The notes below the pieces were generated by a model. The model did not search any database. It saw only the letters and a program-made list of their open reading frames with translations, and had not been told where the DNA came from. Positions 35,660 to 44,994 of a stretch of 64,000 bases of DNA are shown piece by piece. A program made the translations under genes and the position numbers. Location of the stretch: the NCBI GenBank assembly GCA_020073525.1, contig JAIQFA010000009.1, forward strand, positions 1 through 64,000, read 5' to 3'. This DNA comes from Terriglobia bacterium. Its GTDB lineage: Bacteria; Acidobacteriota; Terriglobia; Terriglobales; Acidobacteriaceae. The number at the start of each line of letters is the position of its first letter. Position 1 is the first letter of the stretch.

Positions 35660-36724
35660 TTACTCGATCGAAATCTTGCGCAGCAGCTTGAAGTCCGAGA
35701 GCATCTTGCCGGTGCCAAGCACCACACTGCACAGCGGATCGTCGGCGATCGAGACGGGCAATCCGGTTTCTTCGCGGATGCGCTTGTCGAGATTCTTGAT
35801 CAGCGCGCCTCCTCCGGTCAGCACGATGCCGCGGTCGCTGATGTCGGCGGAGAGTTCCGGCGGCGTACGTTCCAGGGCGACCCGGATCGCGTTCATAATG
35901 GTCGAAACGCATTCACTGAGCGATTCGCGAATCTCGCTGTCGTCGACTGTGATCGTCTTGGGCACGCCCTCAATCAGGTTGCGGCCCTTGATTTCCATGG
36001 TCAGCGGTTTGTCGAGCGGATAGGCGGAACCAATCTCCATCTTGATCTGCTCAGCGGTGCGCTCGCCCACCAGCAGGTTATATTTCCGCTTCAGGTAGTT
36101 CATGATGGCCTCGTCCATCTGGTTGCCAGCCATGCGCACAGAACGCGAATAGACAATGCCGCTGAGTGAAATCACCGCGATGTCGGTGGTGCCGCCGCCG
36201 ATGTCGACGACCATGTTGCCGCTGGGTTCGGTGATCGGGAGGCCGGCGCCGATCGCGGCCACCATAGCCTGCTCGACGAGATGCACCTCACTCGCCTTGG
36301 CGCGGTAGGCGGAATCCATGACCGCGCGCTTTTCCACCTGGGTGATCTCCGAAGGCACGCCGATCACGATTCGCGGATGCACCAGCATCTTGCGGTTGTG
36401 CGCCTTCTGGATGAAGTAGTTCAACATCTTTTCCGTGACCTTGAAGTCGGCGATGACCCCGTCCTTCATCGGCTTGATGGCCACGATGTTGCCGGGCGTG
36501 CGGCCGAGCATCTCCTTGGCTTCTTTGCCGACGGCCTCGACTTCGTTGGTGTTCTTGTTCAACGCAACGATGGAGGGTTCGTTGACGACGATGCCTTTGC
36601 CGCGCGCGTACACCAGCGTATTCGCCGTTCCGAGATCGATGGCGAGGTCGCTCGAAAACATGCTGAACAGCGAACGAAGATTGTGGGAACGCGATGAGCC
36701 GTTATGAAAACCGTTGTTTGACAT
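35660..36724 (-). CDS. mreB: Rod shape-determining protein MreB
   Basis: 354 residues. Actin-fold motifs: phosphate 1 IDLGTANTLVYARG, phosphate 2 VVDIGGGTTDIAVI and adenosine motif GIVLTGGGALIKNLD. It polymerises under the membrane and steers cell-wall synthesis. mreC and mreD follow on the same strand. The first 20 residues (SNNGFHNGSSRSHN) are extra relative to typical MreB. Confidence 0.97.
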   Translation of the reverse strand: MSNNGFHNGSSRSHNLRSLFSMFSSDLAIDLGTANTLVYARGKGIVVNEPSIVALNKNTNEVEAVGKEAKEMLGRTPGNIVAIKPMKDGVIADFKVTEKMLNYFIQKAHNRKMLVHPRIVIGVPSEITQVEKRAVMDSAYRAKASEVHLVEQAMVAAIGAGLPITEPSGNMVVDIGGGTTDIAVISLSGIVYSRSVRMAGNQMDEAIMNYLKRKYNLLVGERTAEQIKMEIGSAYPLDKPLTMEIKGRNLIEGVPKTITVDDSEIRESLSECVSTIMNAIRVALERTPPELSADISDRGIVLTGGGALIKNLDKRIREETGLPVSIADDPLCSVVLGTGKMLSDFKLLRKISIE

Positions 36725-36906
36725 TGCAATACTTCTCTCTTCCGGGAATTCGCCTCGCCCTGGAACCTGGGCCTTCTTCGGTTTCTGTCACGAGTCGCTT
36801 TCCGCTGGTTTCTTCTATTCTACTTCGATGTTCAGGAGAACAGGTTGTCAATCGGGCACCCGCTAGTTCCGAATACGACCCAAGCCTGACTCCCGACATC
36901 GAAAAC

Positions 36907-38196
36907 TTACTGAATCACCACTTTTTCCTGGTGGGTATTCACACCACCTTTGGAATTCTGCGCCGTAACCGTGATCAGATTTTCCCCGTTCGGCAAGGGC
37001 GGCGTGAAATAGTGGAACGTGCCGTCGTCGCCGACCAGCGGCACTTCCCTGCCGTTCACCATGACGCGCGCTCCAGCCTCGGTCTTGCCCGTCACTTCGA
37101 TCACGTGGCCATGCTGGACAAATTGATCGAGGTCCAGCGACAGCTCGATTTTTTCCTTGTCCTTGACGATGATGGTAAAGCGATTCTTTTCGCTTTCCAC
37201 CGACTGCTTGCCCGCCGCATCGTAGGACTGGATCGACCAATAGTAAGCGCCCACCGGCAGGCCGGTCACCACCACGCTCGGCATCTCCACCTTGCGGTCG
37301 AGCAGCAATGACGAAAAGTACGGATTGTGCGAAATGCGCAGCCGGTATCCGGCGGCGTTCGCCATGGGCGTCCAGGCAAAATCCACTTCCTTCGTATTCT
37401 CCCCGGGGTTGATGAAAACCGGCATCATGTTGCCCGGCGTAATGGGCGCGGGCGGACCAATTTCGGTGGCCCGTTCCATGGTTTTCGATGCGCTCTGGAA
37501 GCTGACCTTTTCCCAGTTCGACAGGCGAACCACTTCTCCATTGCGCTCGATTTCGCCGCTGCCTTTCTTAACCAGGATCTCGTGCTGATCGTCCTTGGGA
37601 TTGTTGTGCACCATGGCCGATGAATCGGGAGCCAGCGATGCCTTCGCGCCCGCAACAATCACCTGCGACTTCGAGCCCTGCACATAAGTCGCCGTAGTCA
37701 GATCGACCGTGCCCGTCGTGACCGCCACCGACACATTGGTCTGTTGCTGGTCGTTGGCCGAGTTCTCTTCGATGACGATCAGCGAGTCCTGTTTCACCGT
37801 ATAGTTCGTGCCATCGTTGAAAACAATCTTGGCCATGCCCTCGGCGCCGGTCTGCACCACGTCGCCTTTTTCCAGCGGCACGTTGTAGTCGGCGTTGATC
37901 CAGCTATTGCCGTTGCCTTTTCGGACGCGGATCGTCCCATCGAGTGCCGTGAAATGCGCCTGTTGCGAAACCGCAGCCGACGGCCCCTTGAGGGGAGGCG
38001 CCAGTCCCGCAACTCTTTCGAGTAAGCCCGTGGAAATCTTTCCAGCCGCCTTCACCGTCGAGTCGGTGAATTTCGGAAACGCCACGTGCATGACCGCGCC
38101 AAAGATCAGTGCAACGCCGAGCAGCGCCATAATCACGCTGCGATACGTCACCGTCTTCCAGGCAACGTACAGTCCCGGCTTATTTCTATTCGACAC
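36907..38196 (-). CDS. FecR-domain membrane protein with C-terminal beta domains
   Basis: 429 residues. One N-terminal transmembrane helix (about 18-38). The FecR-like domain covers about 85-230 (GDVVQTGAEGMAKIVFNDGT, TGTVDLTTATYVQG). Then a fibronectin-like unit (VDFAWTPMANAAGYRLRIS, GAYYWSIQSYDAAG) and a Big/Bacterial-Ig-like unit (VIEVTGKTEAGARVMVNGRE). No sigma factor or TonB receptor is adjacent, so it is not an iron-signalling FecR. It lies 182 bases before mreB on the same strand; a structural envelope role is inferred. Confidence 0.8.
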   Translation of the reverse strand: MSNRNKPGLYVAWKTVTYRSVIMALLGVALIFGAVMHVAFPKFTDSTVKAAGKISTGLLERVAGLAPPLKGPSAAVSQQAHFTALDGTIRVRKGNGNSWINADYNVPLEKGDVVQTGAEGMAKIVFNDGTNYTVKQDSLIVIEENSANDQQQTNVSVAVTTGTVDLTTATYVQGSKSQVIVAGAKASLAPDSSAMVHNNPKDDQHEILVKKGSGEIERNGEVVRLSNWEKVSFQSASKTMERATEIGPPAPITPGNMMPVFINPGENTKEVDFAWTPMANAAGYRLRISHNPYFSSLLLDRKVEMPSVVVTGLPVGAYYWSIQSYDAAGKQSVESEKNRFTIIVKDKEKIELSLDLDQFVQHGHVIEVTGKTEAGARVMVNGREVPLVGDDGTFHYFTPPLPNGENLITVTAQNSKGGVNTHQEKVVIQ

Positions 38197-38466
38197 GAGC
38201 GAGTGCCAACCTCACTTCAAAATTCTGAGAATACGGGATGTTTATCAATCTGTGACTATCATATCCCTGCTGGCATAGGTATTTAACTTGGGTCAGGGGG
38301 TGGAAGGGTTACGAAAGTGACCACCGTGGAACAGCGCCCCAGCCAACCGGACCTCTCAGCTCAGGTAGGGCTTCTGCACCGTGAAGGACGGCTGGCGTTC
38401 TTCCACCAGGAATAGAAGCGTGCCCATGCGAAGATAGACTGCGGACGTCAGAGCCACTCGGAGCAC

Positions 38467-39684
38467 ATGCCAAGGTCAACGCTGCGCAGAGTATTCAAAG
38501 CATTTCATTATCGCGATTTTCGTCTGATGTGGTTCGGCGCTTGTACGTCGAGCATTGGCACCTGGATGCAGATCGTCGCGCAGGGTTGGCTCATCTATCG
38601 GCTGAGCCATTCCGCCTTCTTGCTCGCCCTGGACCAGTTTCTCGGGGGCATTCCCATCTTCCTGTTCTCGCTGATCGGAGGCGTGGTGGCCGACCGGACC
38701 GAGCGGCGGAAGATTCTCTTGGCCTCGCAGTATGTGCAGATGGCGAGCGCGGGACTGCTCACTGTGCTCGTGGCGGCTGGACGAGTGCATGTATGGCACA
38801 TCCTCTGTTTGTCGTTCGTCTCGGGCCTGGCCCAGGCCTTTGGCGGCCCGGCGTACCAGGCGCTAATTCCTACGCTGGTCGATCGCGAGGACATGCCGAA
38901 CGCCATCGCGCTGAATTCGATTCAGTTCAATATGGCCGTCACCGTTGGGCCCGCGCTCGCTGGGCAGGCTTTGGCAAAGCTGGGGGAGAAGTGGTGCTTT
39001 GGGCTGAATGCGATTTCCTTTCTGGCACCGATCATTTCACTCTCCATGATCGCGGCGCGATTCCTGCCGGAAAAATCCACCGAGTCGATCTTCAGTAGCC
39101 TGAAGCAGGGCATCAAGTTCGTTCGCCGGCAGAACTCCATGGAGGCGCTGACACTGCTGGCGTTCTGCATGACCGCCTTGAGCATGCCGATGCGAACCTA
39201 TATTCCCGTGTTCGTCAAAGATATCTTTCATCGGGGTCCGGAAACCTATGGCAACCTGCTCTCCCTGATGGGACTCGGTTCGATCTGCGGTTCTCTGGCG
39301 GTCGCGAGCAGAGGCAACATCCGCAACAAGGGGCGGTTCGCCCTGACAATGCTCATCTGCCTGGGCATCGGCATTTCAGCTTTTTCCCTTTCGAAATCGT
39401 TGCCGGTGAGCTACACCATGCTGGTGTTCGTGGGAGCTTCCATGATGGCGGTGTTCGCCACGGTGACTTCGCTGGTGCAGTTGATCACGACCAACGAAAT
39501 GCGCGGACGAGTGATGAGCGTCTACAACTGTGCATTTCGTGGAGGCATGCCTATGGGGAATCTGTTGTCCGGATGGCTGGTTCCGATTTTTACCGCGCCA
39601 GTCGTGTTGGGAGTGAACGGACTACTCCTGGTTCTGTTGGCCCTGTACTTTCTGCTGGTGCAACGGCGAGTCGCCGCGCTTTGA
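38467..39684 (+). CDS. MFS transporter, EntS-like
   Basis: 405 residues with about 12 membrane segments. The N-terminus (FKAFHYRDFRLMWFG) and the loop GGVVADRTERRKILL, the MFS motif A, match the MFS_3/EntS group of exporters. The substrate is unknown; relatives export siderophores or small drugs. Transcribed alone. Start ATG 38467. Confidence 0.85.
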   Translation: MPRSTLRRVFKAFHYRDFRLMWFGACTSSIGTWMQIVAQGWLIYRLSHSAFLLALDQFLGGIPIFLFSLIGGVVADRTERRKILLASQYVQMASAGLLTVLVAAGRVHVWHILCLSFVSGLAQAFGGPAYQALIPTLVDREDMPNAIALNSIQFNMAVTVGPALAGQALAKLGEKWCFGLNAISFLAPIISLSMIAARFLPEKSTESIFSSLKQGIKFVRRQNSMEALTLLAFCMTALSMPMRTYIPVFVKDIFHRGPETYGNLLSLMGLGSICGSLAVASRGNIRNKGRFALTMLICLGIGISAFSLSKSLPVSYTMLVFVGASMMAVFATVTSLVQLITTNEMRGRVMSVYNCAFRGGMPMGNLLSGWLVPIFTAPVVLGVNGLLLVLLALYFLLVQRRVAAL

Positions 39685-39933
39685 TCGGTTGGCGAATCCC
39701 ATCGCCTGCAATCGGGTCACATCATCCACAACGGCACAGACTGCCGAGCACCTTTGGGCTCAGACACACTTAGGGGAATCTCACTTCTTCCAAGACAACT
39801 TCGCTTAACCCGCAATCGGGAATCATCCCAACCCTTCGACCACAGTATCCGCTGAACGCCATGGACCCGCCGCTTGCCCGTCTTCACCCCCGTTGCTAGC
39901 ATGGAGAGTCTGCATTATTCCTAGGAGGCTCAT

Positions 39934-41472
39934 ATGGCGACCGATACCATGACCAAGCCGGTGATCGATGGCGGCACCACCAAAACCAAGGTTTTCAAGA
40001 ATTTCATTGACGGCGAGTGGGTCGAATCCGCCAGCGGACTGACTTTCGAAGACCGCAATCCCGCCGACACGCGTGAAGTCGTAGCCGTCTTCCAGCGTTC
40101 GAATAAAACCGACGTAGATGCCGCCGTGGATGCGGCCAAGCGCGCCTTTGCGAAGTGGCGCCTGGTCCCGGCACCCCGCCGCGCCGAGATGGTCTTCCGC
40201 GCCGCCGAGATCCTGATCGAGCGCAAAGAAGATCACGCTCGCGACATGACTCGCGAAATGGGCAAGGTCCTGAAAGAAACCCGCGGCGATGTCCAGGAAG
40301 CCATTGACGCCGCCTATTACAACGCCGGCGAGGGTCGACGCCTGTTTGGCCCTACCGTGCCTTCGGAGCTGCCCAACAAGTTCGCCATGGCCGTCCGCCA
40401 GCCGATCGGCGTCTGCGGCATGATCACGCCCTGGAACTTCCCCATGGCCATCTCTTCTTGGAAGCTGCTGCCCGCCGTCGTCTGCGGCAACACCTGCGTG
40501 ATCAAGCCGGCCCAGGACACTCCGCTCTCTACCTTCAACCTGGTCCAGGCCATGACTGATGCCGGCATCCCGAAAGGCGTGATCAACATCGTGACCGGCT
40601 TCGGCTCGGAAGTCGGCACGCCGCTGACCGAGCACCCGGTGGTCCGCGCCATCTCACTTACCGGCTCTTCGGCGGTCGGCAGAATTGTAGGCGCCACTGC
40701 GGCCAAGAGTTTCAAGCACTGTTCGCTCGAACTCGGCGGCAAGAATCCGATGATCGTGCTCGACGATGCCAACCTCGAGCTGGCCGTCGAAGGCGGGCTC
40801 TGGGGCGCTTTCGGCACCACGGGGCAGCGCTGCACCGCAACCAGCCGCATCATCGTGCAGAAAGGCGTGTACCACGAGTTCATCGAGCACTTCGTGGCCC
40901 GCGCGAAAAAAATCAAAGTCGGCAATGGACTCGATGAGACGGTCGAAATGGGTCCGGCGGTCAACGAAAACCAGCTCAAAACCGACTTGAGCTACATCGA
41001 GATCGGCCAAGCCGAAGGCGCTAAATTGGTGACCGGCGGCAACCGGCTCGACCGAGGCGAGTATCAGCACGGGTGGTTCCTCGAACCCACGGTCTTCACC
41101 GAAGTCGATCCCAAGATGCGCATTGCACAGGAAGAAATCTTCGGGCCGGTGGTTTCGATCATTCCCTGCGACGATCTGGAAAAGGCCATCGAAATCGCCA
41201 ACAACATCGAGTACGGCCTGTCGTCATCGCTCTACACCAAGGACGTGAACAAGGCGTTTGCCGCCGTCCGCGATCTCGAGGCCGGCATCACCTACATCAA
41301 CGCTCCGACCATCGGCGCGGAAGTGCACCTGCCGTTTGGCGGCACCAAGGCCACCGGCAACGGACATCGCGAAGGCGGCATCGGCGCGATCGACTTCTAC
41401 ACCGAGTGGAAGGCAGTGTACGTCGATTACTCCGACAAACTGCAGAAAGCGCAGATTGATCGTGCAGAATAA
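39934..41472 (+). CDS. NAD(P)-dependent aldehyde dehydrogenase
   Basis: 512 residues. A very strong AGGAGG lies 5 bases before the ATG. Motifs: [20 protein letters not shown] with the general-base Glu, the catalytic Cys in [12 protein letters not shown] and GPAVNENQL. The ending [18 protein letters not shown] resembles enzymes for aminoadipate or ketoglutarate semialdehyde. It oxidises an aldehyde to an acid in the cytosol; the true substrate cannot be read from sequence. An aminotransferase follows 150 bases later, so a shared amino-acid catabolic route is possible. A repeat element separates them. Confidence 0.9.
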   Translation: MATDTMTKPVIDGGTTKTKVFKNFIDGEWVESASGLTFEDRNPADTREVVAVFQRSNKTDVDAAVDAAKRAFAKWRLVPAPRRAEMVFRAAEILIERKEDHARDMTREMGKVLKETRGDVQEAIDAAYYNAGEGRRLFGPTVPSELPNKFAMAVRQPIGVCGMITPWNFPMAISSWKLLPAVVCGNTCVIKPAQDTPLSTFNLVQAMTDAGIPKGVINIVTGFGSEVGTPLTEHPVVRAISLTGSSAVGRIVGATAAKSFKHCSLELGGKNPMIVLDDANLELAVEGGLWGAFGTTGQRCTATSRIIVQKGVYHEFIEHFVARAKKIKVGNGLDETVEMGPAVNENQLKTDLSYIEIGQAEGAKLVTGGNRLDRGEYQHGWFLEPTVFTEVDPKMRIAQEEIFGPVVSIIPCDDLEKAIEIANNIEYGLSSSLYTKDVNKAFAAVRDLEAGITYINAPTIGAEVHLPFGGTKATGNGHREGGIGAIDFYTEWKAVYVDYSDKLQKAQIDRAE

Positions 41473-41474
41473 GG

Positions 41475-41602
41475 CAATCTACCGCCGAGACGCAGAGTAC
41501 GCCGAGAAGTTCCTTTTAGGTTTTTGTTTTTCCAGGTTGTCATCCCGAGCGAAGCTAGGGATCTGCAGTTCTCGGCGACCTCGGCGTCTCGGCGGTAGAT
41601 TG
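41475..41602. repeat. Nested inverted repeat, family B copy 1
   Basis: Outer perfect 19-bp arms at 41475-41493 and 41584-41602 (core CCGCCGAGACGC); inner arms CGCCGAGAA at 41500-41508 and 41569-41577. The centre carries TGTCATCCCGAGCGAAGC. A second copy lies at 63803-63896. Confidence 0.85.
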
Positions 41603-41622
41603 ATTTTCGTTTGAGGTCATAC

Positions 41623-42831
41623 ATGCCCATAGCTCAAGCCCGCGAAATCGCCCCCGCGCGCCGTCTCGAGAATGTCCGCTACGCTATTCGCGACTTGGCC
41701 TGCATAGCCGATGAAGTTGCCCGGCAGGGACACAAGATTCTTCCGCTCAACATCGGCGACCCGCTCAACTTTGACTTCCAGACGCCCGCCCACATGATTG
41801 AGGCGGTGTACAAGGCGATGCGCGACGGCAAGAATGGATATTCCAGTTCTTCCGGCATTCCGCCGGCGCTCGACGCGATTCGTGGCGAGGCGGCTCGCAA
41901 GGGTATCACCAATATTCAAGATATATTCGTCACCTCGGGCGTCAGCGAGACGGTGGACATCTGCCTGACCGCGCTGCTCAATCCGGGCGACAACCTGCTG
42001 ACTCCATGCCCCGACTATCCCCTCTATTCCGCGGTTCTGGCGAAAATCGAAATCGGGCTGAACACCTATTACCTGAACGAAGAAGACGGCTGGCAACCCG
42101 ATCTCGACGACATCAAGAGAAAGATCACACCGAGGACGCGTGGAATTGTATTGATCAATCCCAACAACCCGACCGGCTCGGTATGCACGCGCAAGATGCT
42201 CGAGCAGATTGCGGAACTCGCGCGCCAGCACAACCTGATCATCTTTGCCGACGAAATTTACGACAAGCTCATCATGGATGACGATCCCCACGTTGCCATG
42301 GCCTCGGTCGCACCCGATGTGCCCGTCATCACTTTCGGCGGGCTGTCCAAAAACTACCTTGCCCCCGGATGGCGCATTGGATGGGGCATTGCCAGCGGCG
42401 AAGCCTCCGTCATCAAGCCGTACCTGGAAGGCGTGAATAAGCTGTTGCGCTCACGCTTGTGCGCCAACCATCCCGAACAGTATGCGATCAAGCCCGCACT
42501 CGAAGGCCCGCAGGATCACCTTCTCGAAGTGAAGCGTAAGCTGCGCGGCCGCCGCGATCTGACGATGAAGTGGTGCGCCGACACTTCGCGCGTAAGTTGC
42601 GTGGCGCCGCGCGGGGCTTTCTACGCCTATCCCAGCATCGAGATTCCGGAAGGCGACGACGTCTTCGTCACCGAACTGATTCGCCAGAAGCACGTCATGG
42701 TCGTGCACGGCTCCGGCTTCGGACAGCGTCCCGGAACGAAGCATTTCCGCATCGTATTCCTGCCCGACGAAAAGACGCTGACGTCGGCGTATGCGGCGAT
42801 TGCCGATTTCATGCGTGAGCGGTATGCGTAA
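41623..42831 (+). CDS. Class I/II PLP-dependent aminotransferase (AlaA-like)
   Basis: 402 residues from ATG 41623 with GAGGT 6 bases upstream; a TTG at 41611 is in frame. PLP motifs: NPNNPTGS, IFADEIYDKL and the Schiff-base Lys in FGGLSKNYLAPGWRIGW; the carboxylate-binding Arg is in HFRIVFLP. The pattern matches the alanine/valine-pyruvate aminotransferases (AlaA family). It moves amino groups between amino acids and 2-oxo acids. The upstream promoter region is largely a repeat element. Confidence 0.9.
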   Translation: MPIAQAREIAPARRLENVRYAIRDLACIADEVARQGHKILPLNIGDPLNFDFQTPAHMIEAVYKAMRDGKNGYSSSSGIPPALDAIRGEAARKGITNIQDIFVTSGVSETVDICLTALLNPGDNLLTPCPDYPLYSAVLAKIEIGLNTYYLNEEDGWQPDLDDIKRKITPRTRGIVLINPNNPTGSVCTRKMLEQIAELARQHNLIIFADEIYDKLIMDDDPHVAMASVAPDVPVITFGGLSKNYLAPGWRIGWGIASGEASVIKPYLEGVNKLLRSRLCANHPEQYAIKPALEGPQDHLLEVKRKLRGRRDLTMKWCADTSRVSCVAPRGAFYAYPSIEIPEGDDVFVTELIRQKHVMVVHGSGFGQRPGTKHFRIVFLPDEKTLTSAYAAIADFMRERYA

Positions 42832-42845
42832 TAAGGTTTTCTGAT

Positions 42846-42894
42846 GTAGAGACGGGGCTTGCCCCGTCTCAGACCCGGCAAGCCGCGTCTCTAC
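42846..42894. repeat. Family A palindromes, adjacent pair
   Basis: GAGACGGGGC-TT-GCCCCGTCTC at 42849-42870, followed by a half copy ending GCGTCTCTAC. It sits between the convergent aminotransferase and methyltransferase genes. Confidence 0.75.
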
Positions 42895-42930
42895 GGAGAA
42901 GGCATTCTCTCTTTCCACAACCTGGTCAGC

Positions 42931-43539
42931 CTAATAAATTCCCGGGATCAACGCCGGCACTTTCCGCGCGTACTTTTCAAACTCCGCGCCGAAGGCCTGC
43001 CGCAACAGCCGTTCTTCAACGTGAATGCGGACATAGGTCCCGGCAGAAAAAAACACAATTGCGACCAGCAACGGGATCCACCGACCCGCCGCCAGTCCCG
43101 TAGCCAGCAGCATTCCGAACATACCCGTGTAAATCGGGTTTCTTACGAAGCGATAGGGGCCATCCTGAATGAGCGTGTGCCCCTCCACCAGTCGCGCCGC
43201 CAGAGCCCACTGTTTGCCCAAACGCCGCGCCGCCGAATTTACCAGCCACACCGAAACAACCGCAATGACCACAGTCAGGACCGCCAGCCCCCATTCCATC
43301 GCCGGCAATCCGTAGGTGCCGGGGGAGAACCTTCCCCGCTGCAAGGGATAAAACCAGACGATGAAATATCCGACGGCCTGCAGCAACAATCCGAGGAGCG
43401 AGGTGCGATCGCGTTTCGCCTCTCGCGCCCGGGGCGGATTTTTCCGTAGCCAGAAGGTCAGGCCAAAGATCCACCAGCACACGATGACCGCATAGAATGC
43501 CCCCGTGGCGGCCACATGTGGCGTTTCTGAAATTGCCAC
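42931..43539 (-). CDS. Isoprenylcysteine/phospholipid methyltransferase-like membrane protein
   Basis: 202 residues, about five membrane segments. The C-terminal signature (DGPYRFVRNPIYTGMFGMLL, HVEERLLRQAFGAEFEKYARKV) is that of the ICMT/PEMT superfamily, which transfers methyl from SAM to lipid or prenyl substrates. The substrate is unknown. It is divergent from the Sel1 protein. Confidence 0.85.
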   Translation of the reverse strand: MAISETPHVAATGAFYAVIVCWWIFGLTFWLRKNPPRAREAKRDRTSLLGLLLQAVGYFIVWFYPLQRGRFSPGTYGLPAMEWGLAVLTVVIAVVSVWLVNSAARRLGKQWALAARLVEGHTLIQDGPYRFVRNPIYTGMFGMLLATGLAAGRWIPLLVAIVFFSAGTYVRIHVEERLLRQAFGAEFEKYARKVPALIPGIY

Positions 43540-43661
43540 TTTCCTTCCCCTCGCCCCTCGATAACCCGTCCGTCCGTGCCTTCCTTCGAACTTTCGTAAC
43601 TCTACACTACCCTATGGAATTTCCTATACTTGCTGCAGTACTGCCTAACGGAAATCCGTCC

Positions 43662-44459
43662 ATGCGTCGAACCAAACTGTGTGTGATTCTCGTGCTGTGG
43701 AGCACGATCGCCTTAGCGCAAAGCTCCTCTCCGGACTCTCTGTACGAGCGCGGAATGGACGCCATCACCGGCGTGGGGCCGTCGCGCAATGACTCTCAGG
43801 GGATCGACTATTTTCGGCGGTCCTCCGACCTCGGCTACGGACCCGCCCAGATCGCACTGGGCTACTATTACGAAACCGGAACCTTTCTCGCACGCGACCC
43901 CGGTCAGGCAGTTGACTTGTATCGCAAAGCGGCGCAACAAGGAGACCCGCTTGCCGGTTGGCTTGCCGGGCGCATCTACTTCCTCGGCAGTACCGTGGGG
44001 CGTGATCCTGACGCAGCCCAGAAATGGCTGAAGATCGCCGCCAGCCAGAAAAACGCTTACGGCGCCTACTACCTGGGCCGTCTTATGGCGGAACGGGATT
44101 ACACCAAGGCTCCAGCGCTCTTTAAAATTGCCGCCGACCAGGGGCTTCCCCAGGCACAATACTTCTATGCCAAAGCCCTGAAAGATGGGCGCGCCATTCC
44201 GCAAGATCGCTTCAACGCCTATATATGGTTCACGATTGCGGCCGACGCCGGCTATTCGGCCGCGGGTTCCGATCTCAACGAACTCGACAGCGGCGGCTAT
44301 TTCACCACGGACCAGATCTCGCAAGCAAAGGCGAAGGCCCGCGACATGGAACAGGTCGTGATTCGCGCCGTCACCGCGCGCGGATGCTCCGGATGGGATG
44401 GAGAGTTTGACGAGTTCCCTACCCCGCCTCCGCCGAAACTGCAGCGCTTCTGCCACTAA
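43662..44459 (+). CDS. Exported Sel1-repeat protein
   Basis: 265 residues from ATG 43662, chosen because it begins a signal peptide (MRRTKLCVILVLWSTIALAQ); the frame is open upstream to 43497. Four or five Sel1-like repeats of about 36 residues follow (GYGPAQIALGYYYETGTFLA; QGLPQAQYFYAKALKDGRAI). Such solenoids scaffold protein complexes. It would act in the periplasm. No catalytic motif is visible. Confidence 0.8.
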   Translation: MRRTKLCVILVLWSTIALAQSSSPDSLYERGMDAITGVGPSRNDSQGIDYFRRSSDLGYGPAQIALGYYYETGTFLARDPGQAVDLYRKAAQQGDPLAGWLAGRIYFLGSTVGRDPDAAQKWLKIAASQKNAYGAYYLGRLMAERDYTKAPALFKIAADQGLPQAQYFYAKALKDGRAIPQDRFNAYIWFTIAADAGYSAAGSDLNELDSGGYFTTDQISQAKAKARDMEQVVIRAVTARGCSGWDGEFDEFPTPPPPKLQRFCH

Positions 44460-44994
44460 AGCGGCCACGGAAATTCACTGTTTGTATCAGCGTATCGCTT
44501 TACAACTTGCCGTAGGAGCCTGCGTTTGGGTGGCAGAGCTGTGGCTACCCTGCCGGGGCACGCCGAACCATCGATTGCCCAAATCTACACCCGCGTCTCA
44601 GTCCACCGGATAGCGGAAACCTACAATAAGGCTTTTCCAAACGCGTGGTGATGCCCTTATTCATGCAGGTGGCGAAACCACACTTCAACCTGCTAATAGG
44701 CGGCGAAAGTGTGGAGTGTGAAGGGATGGAGCCTAACCGGGCCAAACCGGCAGTACCACAATGAAAATGAGGCGGACAAGTGTGGCAAGTCTCGCCGCAT
44801 TCGATGTTAGATATCTGGGCCATCTGTTTGAAAAAACATCCTAATGTTCGTGGGAATAGTACAACAACGCCCAACCGCAGTGGAAATTTTCTAGACTTAG
44901 CTTTTCTTTAAGGTCGTTGCATAAGGCTTTCCATCAGGCCGGCGAGACGGTCAAAAAAACCGCCCCCGCCGGAAGATCAAAGAGCCAGGGACAA
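44460..44994. other. 535-base gap between Sel1 gene and kdsD
   Basis: No gene or tRNA is recognisable. Words seen: TTTGGGTGGCAGAGC near 44525, and near 44939-44972 an imperfect hairpin with CCGGCG and CGCCGG arms around a run of seven A (seven T on the minus strand), which could end kdsD transcription. The stretch is AT-richer at 44770-44930. Confidence 0.5.

Noticed and set aside
36817-36851. TTGACA/TAGAAT upstream of mreB as a promoter
   Set aside because: The hexamers are good but 23 bases apart, too far for a standard sigma-70 promoter.
38160-38180. TTGGCACTCGCTCGTG upstream of the FecR-like gene as a sigma-54 promoter
   Set aside because: The -24 half is perfect but TG stands where GC must be 10 bases later, and transcription would begin inside the gene.
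44525-44600. Possible tRNA in the 535-base gap
   Set aside because: No cloverleaf can be drawn; no TTCRA arm or acceptor pairing is present.
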